In this document: positions 14,039-23,704 of the stretch, piece by piece
Position numbering within the stretch: the first letter of the stretch is position 1
Layout: every line of letters begins with the position of its first letter
Assembly (NCBI GenBank): GCA_001788495.1
Contig: MGCF01000126.1
Span: 16,785 to 80,784 of the forward strand
Direction: 5' to 3'
Length of the DNA: 64,000 bases
DNA from: Candidatus Rokubacteria bacterium RIFCSPLOWO2_02_FULL_73_56
Lineage (GTDB): Bacteria > Methylomirabilota > Methylomirabilia > Rokubacteriales > CSP1-6
Notes under the pieces: generated by a model
The model's input: the letters and a program-made list of their open reading frames with translations, nothing else
The model's database searches: none
What the model was told of the DNA's origin: nothing
Position numbers and translations under genes: made by a program

Positions 14039-16300
14039 GTGACGACAGGGGCGCGAGTCCGTCTCAGCATGGTCGTCGTTCTGGCGGCAACCCTCCTCCG
14101 GGTCGCGGCGGTCGAGGCGCAGCGGCCACAGCAGCCGCCGATCACCGTCAAGGAGATCGCCGTCGAGGGCACCAAGCGGGTGCAGGACGCGGTCGTCCTC
14201 GGCCGCGTGAAGACCACCGTCGGCGCGCCGTTCAACCCGAACCTCCTGTCCGAGGACATCCGCGGGATCTTCGCCCTCGGGTTCTTCGACGACGTCCAGA
14301 TGCGCGTGGAGGACTTCGAGGGCGGCGTGAAGGTGACCTTCGTGGTGACCGAGCGGCCGTTCGTGCGGGACGTCGACTTCATCGGCAACAAGAAGCTCAG
14401 CACCGAGAACCTGCAGGAGAAGATCAACATCAAGCTCGGCAGCGTCTACAACCCGGTCGACGTCCAGCGCGCGGTCGAGAAGCTCAAGGAGTACTACGAG
14501 GACGAGGGCTACTTCGAGGTGCAGCTGAGCCCGGACGTCGAGAAGTTCTCCGACGGTGACGTCCGCGTCACGTTCAACATCATCGAGGGGCGCCGGATGA
14601 CGATCGACCGGATCGTCGTCAAGGGCAACACGGGGCTCAAAGAGAGCGCCATCAAGGACGTGCTCGCCACGCGGGAGCGGCAGTTCTTCATCCTGCGCGG
14701 CACGGTCCAGCGCCAGCGCCTGGAGGACGACGTCGAGCGCGTCCTGCAGCTCTACAACGACCACGGCTACGTGCAGGCGCGCGTCGAGTCGCACGACATC
14801 ACGGTGGACCGCGAGAAGGCCCGGGTGACGATCACGTTCGTGATCGTCGAGGGCCCGCAGTTCCGGGTGGGCGACGTCACGATCAGCGGCGTGACGCTCT
14901 TCCCGGAGCGGGAGATCACCCGCCGGATCGGGCTGAAGAAGGGCGACGTGTTCTCGCGCTCGAAGCTCCGTGAGAGCCTGAAGGCCATCACCGACCTGTA
15001 CAGCACGATCGGCCACGCGTCCGCCGACGTGAACCCGAAGAGCGAGCAGTCGGAGTCGGCGGCGACGATCTCGCTCGCGTTCGAGATCGCGGAGGGGCCC
15101 GAAGTCTACATCGAGCGGATCAACATCAGCGGCAACGTGCGCAGCCAGGAGAAGATCCTGCGGCGGGAGCTCCTCCTGCACGAGGGCGAGCTCTACACGC
15201 TGCAGAAGCGGGAGCGCTCGCGGCAGAAGCTGACGAACCTGGGATACTTCGAGACCGTGAACCTGACGACGCAGCCCGGGTCCGACAAGACGAAGATCGT
15301 CGTCAACGTCGAGGTGACCGAGAAGCCGACCGGCCTCTTCAGCATCGGCGGCGGCTACTCGTCGGTGGACAGCTTCATCGGCACGATCGACCTGGCGCAG
15401 CGCAACTTCCTCGGCCGGGGCTGGGAGGCGTCGATCCGGATCCGCGCGGGCGCCAACAGCCAGCAGGGCGTGATCAGCTTCACCGAGCCGTGGCTGTTCG
15501 ACCGCCCGCTGTCGGCGGGCTTCGACCTGTTCAACACGCGGCGCCAGTACCCGGAGTACGACTACGACTCGCTCGGCGGCGGCCTGCGGCTGAGCCACCC
15601 GTTCGCCGAGTACTGGCGTTGGTTCACGGGCTACCGGGTGTCGCGCGACGAGATCGCGAGCCTCACCGAGTCGGCGACCGACGCGCTGCGGGACGAGTCC
15701 GGCACGCGCGTGACCTCCGCGGTGAACGCTGCGCTCGCGCGCGACAGCCGGGACAACGTCTTCGCGCCGACGCGCGGTGGGCAGACGAGCCTGTCGGCGG
15801 AGTTCGCGGGGCTCGGCGGCGATTCGCGCTTCGTCAAGACGATCGGCTCCACGAGCTACTTCTGGCCCGTCTGGTTCAACCACGTCGTCGGCGCCCGGGC
15901 GGAGGCGGGGTACGGGTTCGGGTGGTCGGACGAGCCCCTGCCGCTGTTCGAACGCTTCTACCTGGGCGGCCCCAACTCGGTCCGGAGCTTCAAGAACCGC
16001 CGGCTCTCGCCCCAGGACGAGGGCGGCGTGCGCGTGGGCGGGACGTCCGAGGTGCTGGGCAACGTCGAGTACATCATCCCGCTGCCGTTCAACATCCGCG
16101 TCGCCGGCTTCTTCGACGTCGGCAACGCGTACGGCTTCGGGACCAAGTTCGATCCGACCGACACGCGCGAGGCGGCGGGCGCCGGCCTGCGCTGGCTCTC
16201 GCCGTTCGGCCCGCTGCGGCTGGACTACGGTGTGAATCTGGACCGGAAGAAGGGTGAGGACTTCGGCGCCTTCCACTTCTCGGTCGGGTCGCCGTTCTAG
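14039..16300 (+). CDS. bamA: Outer membrane protein assembly factor BamA
   Basis: Signal peptide, five POTRA-like repeats, C-terminal beta-barrel (GGPNSVRSFKNRRLSP) ending in F. Confidence 0.95.
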   Translation: MTTGARVRLSMVVVLAATLLRVAAVEAQRPQQPPITVKEIAVEGTKRVQDAVVLGRVKTTVGAPFNPNLLSEDIRGIFALGFFDDVQMRVEDFEGGVKVTFVVTERPFVRDVDFIGNKKLSTENLQEKINIKLGSVYNPVDVQRAVEKLKEYYEDEGYFEVQLSPDVEKFSDGDVRVTFNIIEGRRMTIDRIVVKGNTGLKESAIKDVLATRERQFFILRGTVQRQRLEDDVERVLQLYNDHGYVQARVESHDITVDREKARVTITFVIVEGPQFRVGDVTISGVTLFPEREITRRIGLKKGDVFSRSKLRESLKAITDLYSTIGHASADVNPKSEQSESAATISLAFEIAEGPEVYIERINISGNVRSQEKILRRELLLHEGELYTLQKRERSRQKLTNLGYFETVNLTTQPGSDKTKIVVNVEVTEKPTGLFSIGGGYSSVDSFIGTIDLAQRNFLGRGWEASIRIRAGANSQQGVISFTEPWLFDRPLSAGFDLFNTRRQYPEYDYDSLGGGLRLSHPFAEYWRWFTGYRVSRDEIASLTESATDALRDESGTRVTSAVNAALARDSRDNVFAPTRGGQTSLSAEFAGLGGDSRFVKTIGSTSYFWPVWFNHVVGARAEAGYGFGWSDEPLPLFERFYLGGPNSVRSFKNRRLSPQDEGGVRVGGTSEVLGNVEYIIPLPFNIRVAGFFDVGNAYGFGTKFDPTDTREAAGAGLRWLSPFGPLRLDYGVNLDRKKGEDFGAFHFSVGSPF

Positions 16301-16311
16301 GGGGGGAAGGG

Positions 16312-16881
16312 ATGAGGGGAGCGCACGTGCGGAGTGTCCTCGTGGTCGCGGCGCTGGCCGCCTCGGTGACGGCCGCGTGGGCCCAGGCGCCGGCCGCACC
16401 GGCCGCCGCCGCGGGCGCGACGCGGGTCGGCTTCATCGACGTCCAGCGCGTGCTCGCGCGCTCGGCCGCCGGGGTCGCCGCCCGCGAGCAGCTCGAGCGG
16501 GAGCGGGGCACCATGCAGCGCGAGATGGACGGCAAGCGCAAGGAGCTGGAGAGCCTGCGCGACGAGCTGGAGAAGAAGGGCCCGCTGATGACGGCGGACG
16601 CGCGGCGGGAGAAGCAGGACGCCTTCGAGCGCAAGCGCCGCGACGCCGCGCGCCTGGCCGACGACTTCCAGAAGGAGCTGGAGAAGAAGGAGCAGGCGCT
16701 GCTCCAGCACGTGCTCCAGGCCCTGTCCGGGATCATCGCCAGGGTCGGCAAGGAGCGGGGCTACCACATCATCGTCGAGAAGCGGGGCGCGATGGTGCTC
16801 TACGCCTCGGCCGACGCGGACCTCACGGACGAAGTCATCCGCGCGTACGACCAGCAGGCCGGGACCAAGGGCAAGAAGTAG
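16312..16881 (+). CDS. skp: OmpH/Skp family periplasmic chaperone
   Basis: Signal peptide, VGFIDVQRVLARSAAG start, long charged coiled coil; between bamA and lpxD. Confidence 0.9.
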   Translation: MRGAHVRSVLVVAALAASVTAAWAQAPAAPAAAAGATRVGFIDVQRVLARSAAGVAAREQLERERGTMQREMDGKRKELESLRDELEKKGPLMTADARREKQDAFERKRRDAARLADDFQKELEKKEQALLQHVLQALSGIIARVGKERGYHIIVEKRGAMVLYASADADLTDEVIRAYDQQAGTKGKK

Positions 16882-16885
16882 CGGG

Positions 16886-17965
16886 ATGGGCAAGGCAGCC
16901 GGGTTCACCCTCGGTGAGCTCGCCGTGGCCCTCCGCGCGACTCTCGACGGCGATCCGTCGCGCGTCGTTACCGGCGTGGCGCCGCTCGACACCGCCGGCC
17001 CGCACGAGATCTCGTTCCTGATCGACCGCCGCTACGCCGCCGCCGCCAAGGCCTCCCGCGCCGGCGCGTTCCTGGTCCCCCCCGACGCCGCCGGCCTGCC
17101 CGCGCCCACGCTGCGGGCCGAGGCGCCCCAGCTGGCGCTCATCGAGCTGCTCACGCTGTTCCATCCGGCGGCGGCCGTCCCGGCGGGCGTCCATCCCAGC
17201 GCGGCCGTGGCGCGCGGCGCCCGCGTGGACGCGAGTGCTTCGGTCGGGCCGTTCGCGGTGATCGAGGACGGCGCGGCGGTGGGCGCCCGCGTGCGGGTGC
17301 ACGCCCTCGCGTACGTCGGCGCGGGCGCCGAGGTGGGCGAGGATTGCGTGCTCCACCCACGGGTGGTCCTCTACCCCGGCGTGCGCCTCGGCCGGCGCGT
17401 CGTCGTGCAGGCGGGCGCCGTCATCGGCGCCGACGGGTTCGGGTACACGCACGACGGCACCGCGCACCGGAAGATCCCGCAGGTGGGCAGCGTCCGGATC
17501 GAGGACGACGTCGAGATCGGCGCGAACACCACGATCGACCGCGCGACGCTCGGCGAGACGCTGATCCGGCGGGGCACGAAGATCGACAACCTCGTCCAGA
17601 TCGGCCACAACGTCGAGGTCGGCGAGGACTCGATCCTGGTCGCCCAGGTCGGCGTCTCCGGCTCGAGCCGCCTCGGGCGGGGCGTCGTGCTCGCGGGCCA
17701 GGTGGGCGTGGCCGACCACGTCACGCTCGGCGACGGCGTCGTCTCCGGCGCGCAGGCGGGGATCGCCGCGGACGTCGCGGCGGGCGAGAAGGTCCTCGGC
17801 ACGCCGGCGCGGCCCGTGGCGCAGGCGCGGCGCGTCTGGGTCGCGGAAGGGCGCCTGCCGGAGCTGGTCCGGCGGCTGCGCGCCGCCGAGCGGCGGCTGC
17901 AGCGGCTCGAGGGCCAGCTCGGGATCGCCGCCCCGGAGCCCCGCGGCGAGGACGCCGAGGAATGA
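16886..17965 (+). CDS. lpxD: UDP-3-O-acylglucosamine N-acyltransferase
   Basis: Left-handed beta-helix hexapeptides, GADGFGYTHDGTAHRKIPQVG motif. Confidence 0.95.
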   Translation: MGKAAGFTLGELAVALRATLDGDPSRVVTGVAPLDTAGPHEISFLIDRRYAAAAKASRAGAFLVPPDAAGLPAPTLRAEAPQLALIELLTLFHPAAAVPAGVHPSAAVARGARVDASASVGPFAVIEDGAAVGARVRVHALAYVGAGAEVGEDCVLHPRVVLYPGVRLGRRVVVQAGAVIGADGFGYTHDGTAHRKIPQVGSVRIEDDVEIGANTTIDRATLGETLIRRGTKIDNLVQIGHNVEVGEDSILVAQVGVSGSSRLGRGVVLAGQVGVADHVTLGDGVVSGAQAGIAADVAAGEKVLGTPARPVAQARRVWVAEGRLPELVRRLRAAERRLQRLEGQLGIAAPEPRGEDAEE

Positions 17966-18810
17966 GCGCGGTGCACCCGACGGCGCTCGTGGATCCGCGC
18001 GCGGGACTCGCGCCGGACGCACGGGTCGGCGCGTACTCCGTGATCGGCCCCGGGGTGACGCTCGGCGCCGGCGTCGAGGTCGGCCACCACTGCGTGCTCG
18101 AGGGGCAGGTGGAGCTCGGGCCGCGCGTGCGCGTCGGCCACGGGAGCATCGTGGGCGCGCCGCCGCAGGACCTCAAGTTCAAGCCCGGCACGCCCTCGGG
18201 CGTGCGCCTCGGGGCCGGCACGGTGCTCCGGGAGTACGTGACCGTCCACCGGGCCACGACGCCCGGCGGCGTCACCGAGGTCGGCGCGGACTGCCTGCTG
18301 ATGACGATGTGCCACGTCGGCCACGACTGCCGCGTCGGCGACGGCGTGATCCTGATCAACGCGGTCGGCCTGTCCGGGCACGTCGAGGTCCAGGAGCACG
18401 CCACGCTCGGCGGGCTGGCGGGCGTCCACCAGTTCTGCCGCGTCGGCGCCTTCGCGTACGTGGGGGGGCTCACGAAGATCAGCCAGGACGTGCCGCCGTA
18501 CATGCTGGTGGACGGCAATCCCGGCGCCGTCCACGGCGTGAACGTCGTCGGCCTGCGGCGCCACGGCATGCCCGCCGCCGAGCGCCGCGTGCTCCAGGAC
18601 GCGTACCGGCTGCTCTACCGCTCGGGCCTCGCGCCGAAGAGCGCCGTGGAGCGGATCCGGCGGGAGCTGCCCGCGGTCGCCGCGGTCGGGCGCCTGCTCG
18701 CGTTCGTCGAGACCTCGCGCCGCGGCATCTGCGGGCCGCCGTGGCGCGGCGGCGGCGCGCCCGCGGACGAGGGGCGCGCGGCCGCGGCGGCGCAGGGGGA
18801 GCCCGTATGA
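17962..18810 (+). CDS. lpxA: Acyl-ACP--UDP-N-acetylglucosamine O-acyltransferase
   Basis: VHPTALVDPRA, GAPPQDLKFKPG, HVGHDCRVGD, GLAGVHQFCRVG. Confidence 0.95.
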   Translation: MSAVHPTALVDPRAGLAPDARVGAYSVIGPGVTLGAGVEVGHHCVLEGQVELGPRVRVGHGSIVGAPPQDLKFKPGTPSGVRLGAGTVLREYVTVHRATTPGGVTEVGADCLLMTMCHVGHDCRVGDGVILINAVGLSGHVEVQEHATLGGLAGVHQFCRVGAFAYVGGLTKISQDVPPYMLVDGNPGAVHGVNVVGLRRHGMPAAERRVLQDAYRLLYRSGLAPKSAVERIRRELPAVAAVGRLLAFVETSRRGICGPPWRGGGAPADEGRAAAAAQGEPV

Positions 18811-19838
18811 CGACGGTCGGCGACCGCCGGCTCCGCGCCGGCGTGGTGGGCGCGGGCCACATGGGGCAGTACCACATGCTCGTCTACGCGGAGCTCCGGG
18901 ACATCGAGCTCGCGGGCGTCGTGGACGCCGACCCCGACCGCGCGGCGAGCGTCGCGGCCCACTACGACACGCGCGCGTTCACCGATCACCGGGCGCTGCT
19001 CGGACAGGTGGACGTCGCGAGCGTCGCGGTGCCGACGGAGCAGCACTTCGCGGTGGCGGCCGACCTGCTCGAGGCGGGCGTCAGCGTGCTCGTCGAGAAG
19101 CCGATCGCGCCGACGCTCGAGGAGGCGCGGGAGCTGTTCGCGATCGCGCGGCGCGCCGGCGCGGTGCTCCACATCGGCCACGTCGAGCGCTTCAACGGCG
19201 CCGTCCAGGAGCTGCGGAAGATCGTGGAGCGGCCGATTCTGATCGAGTCGCGGCGCCTCGGCCCCTTCGCGTCCCGGGTCGCCAAGGACACCGTCGTGAT
19301 GGACCTGATGATCCACGACATCGACATCGTGCTGGGGCTCGTGGACTCGGCGCCGCGCCGCCTCGTCGCGATGGGCTCGAGCGTGCACTCGGCGGTGACC
19401 GACGTGGCCAACGTCCAGATCGGCTTCGAGTCCGGCACGATCGCGCTCATCACCGCGAGCCGCGCCACCGAGGAGAAGATCCGCACGCTGGCGATCACCC
19501 AGCCGGACGCCTACGTCCTGCTGGACTACGCGGAGCAGGACATCCGCATCCACCGCCGCGCCGCGCAGGAGTACACGCTGAACCGGGAGTCGATCCGCTA
19601 CCGGCGGGCCTCCTTCGTCGAGCACGTCCAGGTCCACAAGGACAACCCGCTGAAGCTCGAGGTCCAGCACCTGATCCGCGCCGTCGAGCGCGCGCGGGCG
19701 GGCGAGCGCGTCGTGCTCGCCGAGGCGGAGGACCTCCGCTCGCTCGCGGTCGCTCTCGAGGTCGAGGCGATGATCCGCGACGGGCGCTGCGAGGCCACGT
19801 ACTCCGACCCCCTGCCGTGGAGCGGTCGCTCGGGCTGA
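18807..19838 (+). CDS. Gfo/Idh/MocA family oxidoreductase in lipid A operon (GnnA-like candidate)
   Basis: Rossmann VVGAGHMGQYH, EKPIAPTLEEA, HIGHVERFNGA; 4-nt ATGA overlap with lpxA. Confidence 0.92.
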   Translation: MTTVGDRRLRAGVVGAGHMGQYHMLVYAELRDIELAGVVDADPDRAASVAAHYDTRAFTDHRALLGQVDVASVAVPTEQHFAVAADLLEAGVSVLVEKPIAPTLEEARELFAIARRAGAVLHIGHVERFNGAVQELRKIVERPILIESRRLGPFASRVAKDTVVMDLMIHDIDIVLGLVDSAPRRLVAMGSSVHSAVTDVANVQIGFESGTIALITASRATEEKIRTLAITQPDAYVLLDYAEQDIRIHRRAAQEYTLNRESIRYRRASFVEHVQVHKDNPLKLEVQHLIRAVERARAGERVVLAEAEDLRSLAVALEVEAMIRDGRCEATYSDPLPWSGRSG

Positions 19839-20626
19839 TGTGCGGCGCCGGCGTCCTGCCGGCGCGCATGGCGAGCGAGGCGCGGCGCCAGGGGTGGCGC
19901 GTCGTCGCCTTCACCGTCGGCCGGGTCGAGGGGCTCGCGCCGCACGCCGACCGCGTCGTGGCGGCGCGGCTGACGGAGGTGGCGCCGGTGCTGGCCGCGC
20001 TCCAGGCCGAGCGCGTGTCGGCCGTGCTGTTCGCGGGGCGGTTCCTGGCCGCGGACGTCCTGAAGGCCCCCGGCGACGAGGTGTTCGAGCGCCTCGCCAC
20101 CCGCGCGGGGTCGCTCGCGGACGTGCGCCTGCTCGACGTCGTCGTGGCCACGCTGGCCGGCATGGGGATCACGCTCCTCGACCAGCGGCCGTTCCTGGGC
20201 GACTGGCTGTGCGCGGAGGGGTGCCTCACGGCGGCGCGACCCAGCGAGGCGGAGTGGGCGGACGTGCGCCGTGGCCTCGCGCTCGCGCGGCAGGCGGCCG
20301 AGGCGCACGTCGGCCAGACGGTCGTGCTCAAGCGCGGCGCGGTCGCCGCGGTCGAGGCGCTCGAGGGCACCACCGCGGCGATCCGGCGCGGGACGGGCCT
20401 CGCCGGGCCCGGCGCGGTGGTCGTCAAGGCGGTCGGCGGGGACCACGACTACCGGTTCGACACGCCCGCGGTCGGCCCGGAGACGCTCGAGGCGGCGGCC
20501 GCGGGGGGGGCGACGGTCGTCGCGGTCGAGGCCGGCCGCGTCCTCGTCGTGGACCGGCCGGCCACCGTGCGCCTCGCCGACGCGGCGCAGGTCGCGCTCG
20601 TGGCCGTCGCGGGCGGCGGGCCCTGA
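19817..20626 (+). CDS. lpxI: UDP-2,3-diacylglucosamine pyrophosphatase LpxI (DUF1009)
   Basis: GLMCGAGVLPARMASEARRQGWRVVAFTV; KAPG..DQRPFLGDWL; between lpxA and lpxB. Confidence 0.92.
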   Translation: MERSLGLMCGAGVLPARMASEARRQGWRVVAFTVGRVEGLAPHADRVVAARLTEVAPVLAALQAERVSAVLFAGRFLAADVLKAPGDEVFERLATRAGSLADVRLLDVVVATLAGMGITLLDQRPFLGDWLCAEGCLTAARPSEAEWADVRRGLALARQAAEAHVGQTVVLKRGAVAAVEALEGTTAAIRRGTGLAGPGAVVVKAVGGDHDYRFDTPAVGPETLEAAAAGGATVVAVEAGRVLVVDRPATVRLADAAQVALVAVAGGGP

Positions 20627-20628
20627 GC

Positions 20629-21774
20629 GTGGACGCGCCGACGATCATGCTGGTGGCGGGCGAGGCCTCGGGCGACCTGCACGGCGCCGCCGTGTGCCGG
20701 GGCCTCAAGGGGCTCGCGCCGGACTGCCGCCTGGTCGGGATGGGCGGGAGCCGGATGGCGGCGGCGGGGATGGAGCTGCTGGTGGACGTGACGGCGTCGG
20801 CGGTGGTCGGGGGCAGCGAGGCACTCTCCCGCGTGCCGCTGCTCTTCCGCGCCCTGCGCCGGCTCCGGGCCGCGCTCGCGGGGCCGCCGCGCCCGTCCGC
20901 GCTCGTGCTGATCGACTTCCCCGAGTTCAACCTGCGCCTGGCGCGCGCCGCGCGGCGCGCGGGCGTGCCCGTCGTCTACTTCATCCCGCCTCAGGTCTGG
21001 GCGTGGCGGGGCGGCCGCGTGCGCACGATCCGGCGGCTCGTGTCGCTCGTGCTCGCGGTCTTCCCCTTCGAGCCGCCGCTGTACCGGCGCGCGGGCGTGC
21101 CCGTCGCGTTCGTCGGCCACCCGCTGCTCGACGCGCTGGCCGACGCGCCGGCCCGCGACGCCGCCCGGCGGGCGCTCGGCCTGGCCCCCGACGCGCGCGT
21201 GCTCGGGCTCCTGCCCGGCAGCCGGCGCGAGGAGGTCGACCGGATGCTCCCGCTGATGCGCGAGGCCGTCGCGCGCGTCGGCGCGGCGCGACCGGACGTG
21301 CGCTTCGTGCTCGCGCAGGCGCCCACCGTGGAGGCGGAGCTGGTCGCGCGCCACCTCGCCGGCGCGCCGGCCGTGGGGGTCGTGGCCGGCCGCGCGGACG
21401 CCGTGATGCGGGCCGCGGACCTCGTCCTGGTGACGTCGGGCACGGCGACGCTCGAGGCGGCGCTGCTCGGCACGCCCATGGTCGTGTGCTACCGTGTCTC
21501 GCGGCTCAGCGGATTCCTGGCCCGCCTGCTCATCCGCGTGCCCTGGATCAGCCTCGCGAACCTCACGCTCGGCCGCGCCGTGGTGCCCGAGCTCTACCAG
21601 GCGCGGGCGACGGCCGAGCGGCTCGCGGCCGAGGCCCTGCGGCTGCTCGACACCCCCGGGGCCCTCGACGCCCAGCGCGGCGCCTTCCGCGAGCTGGCGG
21701 GCCGGCTCGGCGAGCCCGGGGTCGGCGTGCGCGCCGCGCGGCTCGTCCTGGCCGAGGCGGGCGCGGCGCCGTGA
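20629..21774 (+). CDS. lpxB: Lipid-A-disaccharide synthase
   Basis: VAGEASGDLHGA, IDFPEFNLRLA, YFIPPQVWAWR, LLPGSRREEV, TSGTATLEAAL. Confidence 0.96.
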   Translation: MDAPTIMLVAGEASGDLHGAAVCRGLKGLAPDCRLVGMGGSRMAAAGMELLVDVTASAVVGGSEALSRVPLLFRALRRLRAALAGPPRPSALVLIDFPEFNLRLARAARRAGVPVVYFIPPQVWAWRGGRVRTIRRLVSLVLAVFPFEPPLYRRAGVPVAFVGHPLLDALADAPARDAARRALGLAPDARVLGLLPGSRREEVDRMLPLMREAVARVGAARPDVRFVLAQAPTVEAELVARHLAGAPAVGVVAGRADAVMRAADLVLVTSGTATLEAALLGTPMVVCYRVSRLSGFLARLLIRVPWISLANLTLGRAVVPELYQARATAERLAAEALRLLDTPGALDAQRGAFRELAGRLGEPGVGVRAARLVLAEAGAAP

Positions 21775-22427
21775 GCGCGGTCCTGACGCTCGGGCCGGCG
21801 CTCGGCGCGGCGGCGGTGCGCCTGCTCGGCGCCACGCTCTCCCTGTCCGTCGACGTCGCCGACGGCGTCGCGGCGCGCTGGCGGGCGGGCGAGCCCGTGA
21901 TCTACGCGGTCTGGCACGGGCGGATCCTCATGATGCCGTGGCTCAACGCGCGCCTGCGGCGCACGCACGGCGCGCGGCGCGTGACCCTGCTGGCGAGCCG
22001 CTCGCGCGACGGCGAGCTGATCGCGCGCTACGCCCGGCGCTTCGGCCTCGACGTGGTGCGCGGCTCGTCGTCGCGCGGCGGCGCCGCGGCGATCCGCGCG
22101 CTCGTGGGCACGCTCGGCCAGGGCCGGGACGTGGCCGTCGTCCCCGACGGGCCGCGCGGGCCCTGCTGCCGCCTGCAGCCGGGCGTCGTGGCGCTCGCGG
22201 CGCTCACCGGCGTCCCGGTCGTGCCCCTGGCCCTCGGCGCGCGCCCCGCGCGGCGCCTCCGGAGCTGGGACGCGTTCCTGATCCCGGCACCGTTCGCGCG
22301 CTGCGGGGCGGTGTTCGGGGCGCCGGTCGCGGTGGCGCGCGCCGCCGACCGCGCGCGCGCCGCGAAGGACCTCGAGCGGGGCCTCCTGGACGTCACGGCG
22401 GCGGCGGACCGCCTGGCATGCGCCTGA
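21771..22427 (+). CDS. DUF374 lysophospholipid acyltransferase-like protein (LpxJ-type candidate)
   Basis: VIYAVWHGRILMMPW, ASRSRDGELIARYARRFG, VVPDGPRGPC DUF374 motifs; between lpxB and kdtA. Confidence 0.9.
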   Translation: MSAVLTLGPALGAAAVRLLGATLSLSVDVADGVAARWRAGEPVIYAVWHGRILMMPWLNARLRRTHGARRVTLLASRSRDGELIARYARRFGLDVVRGSSSRGGAAAIRALVGTLGQGRDVAVVPDGPRGPCCRLQPGVVALAALTGVPVVPLALGARPARRLRSWDAFLIPAPFARCGAVFGAPVAVARAADRARAAKDLERGLLDVTAAADRLACA

Positions 22428-23704
22428 TGCTCTGGGTGTACGACGCGCTCACGCTCGCGGCCCTCGCGCTCGTCTACACCCCCGCGGCGCTCGCGCGGCG
22501 CCTCGCCCGCGGCATGCCGGTGCACGCCCGGGCGCGCCTCGGGTTCCTGGCGCCGGTCGCGGACGGGCCGTGCGCCTGGGTCCACGCGGTGTCGGTGGGC
22601 GAGGCGATCGCCGCGGCGCCGCTCGTCGAGGGGCTCCGGCGGCTCTACCCGGAGCTCCCGCTCGTCGTCAGCACGGTCACCGAGACCGGCGCGCACGTGG
22701 TCCGCGAGCGGTACGCGGCCCTCGGCGAGCACCGCTTCTTCCCGGTCGACCTGCCCGGCGCCGCGCGGCGCGCGGTCCGCGCGCTGCGGCCCGCGTTCGT
22801 GATCGTGATGGAGACGGAGCTCTGGCCGAACACGCTGCGCGCGCTCGCCGCGCGCGGCGTGCCCGTGCTGATCGCCAACGGCCGGATCTCGGACCGGTCG
22901 TACCGCCGCTACCGGCTCGTGCGCGGCTTCATGCGCCGCGTGCTGCGCGACGTCCGGGTCTTCGCGATGCAGTCGGAGGAGGACGCGCGACGCATCATCG
23001 CCCTCGGCGCCGATCCCGAGCGCGTGGTCGTCACCGGCAACCTCAAGCACGAGCCGGCGGCCGACGCGCCCGGGGCGGTGGACCTCTGGCGGCGGCTGCT
23101 CGGGCTGTACGCGGGCCAGCGCGTCTGGATCGCGGGCAGCACGCACCGCGGCGAGGAGGCGCCCGTGCTCGAGGCCCACCGCGCGGCCCGCGCCGAGTGC
23201 CCGGACCTCACGCTCGTGCTGGCGCCGCGCCACCCGGAACGCACCGCGGAGGTGCTGGCGCTGGTCGCGGCCGCGGGCTGGCCCGCGGTGCGCCGGAGCG
23301 AGCTGCCGCGCGAGCGCGAGCCGGGCGCGGTCATCGTCCTGGACACGGTCGGCGAGCTCGCCACGCTCTACGCGATCGCCGACGTCGTGTTCGTGGGCGG
23401 GAGCCTCGTCCCGCACGGCGGCCACAACATGCTCGAGGCCGCGCTCCGGCGCAAGCCCGTGCTCTCCGGGCCGCACACGCACAACTTCCGCGAGTCCACC
23501 GCGCTGCTCGAGGCGGCGGGCGCCGCGCTCGTGGTGCAGGGCGCCGAGGATCTCGGGCGCGCGCTCGGGCGACTGCTGGCCGACGGGGCGCTCCGGGCGA
23601 AGATGGGCGAGGCGGGCTGCGAGGCCGCGGCCGCGCGGCACGGCGCGGTGCGGGAGACGCTCGAGCTGGTGCGCCGCTTCCTCGGCCCCGGGGACCCGGC
23701 GTGA
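22418..23704 (+). CDS. waaA: 3-deoxy-D-manno-octulosonic acid transferase
   Basis: WVHAVSVGEAIAAAPLV, METELWPN, NGRISDRSYRRYR, GGSLVPHGGHNMLEAA. Confidence 0.95.
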   Translation: MRLMLWVYDALTLAALALVYTPAALARRLARGMPVHARARLGFLAPVADGPCAWVHAVSVGEAIAAAPLVEGLRRLYPELPLVVSTVTETGAHVVRERYAALGEHRFFPVDLPGAARRAVRALRPAFVIVMETELWPNTLRALAARGVPVLIANGRISDRSYRRYRLVRGFMRRVLRDVRVFAMQSEEDARRIIALGADPERVVVTGNLKHEPAADAPGAVDLWRRLLGLYAGQRVWIAGSTHRGEEAPVLEAHRAARAECPDLTLVLAPRHPERTAEVLALVAAAGWPAVRRSELPREREPGAVIVLDTVGELATLYAIADVVFVGGSLVPHGGHNMLEAALRRKPVLSGPHTHNFRESTALLEAAGAALVVQGAEDLGRALGRLLADGALRAKMGEAGCEAAAARHGAVRETLELVRRFLGPGDPA

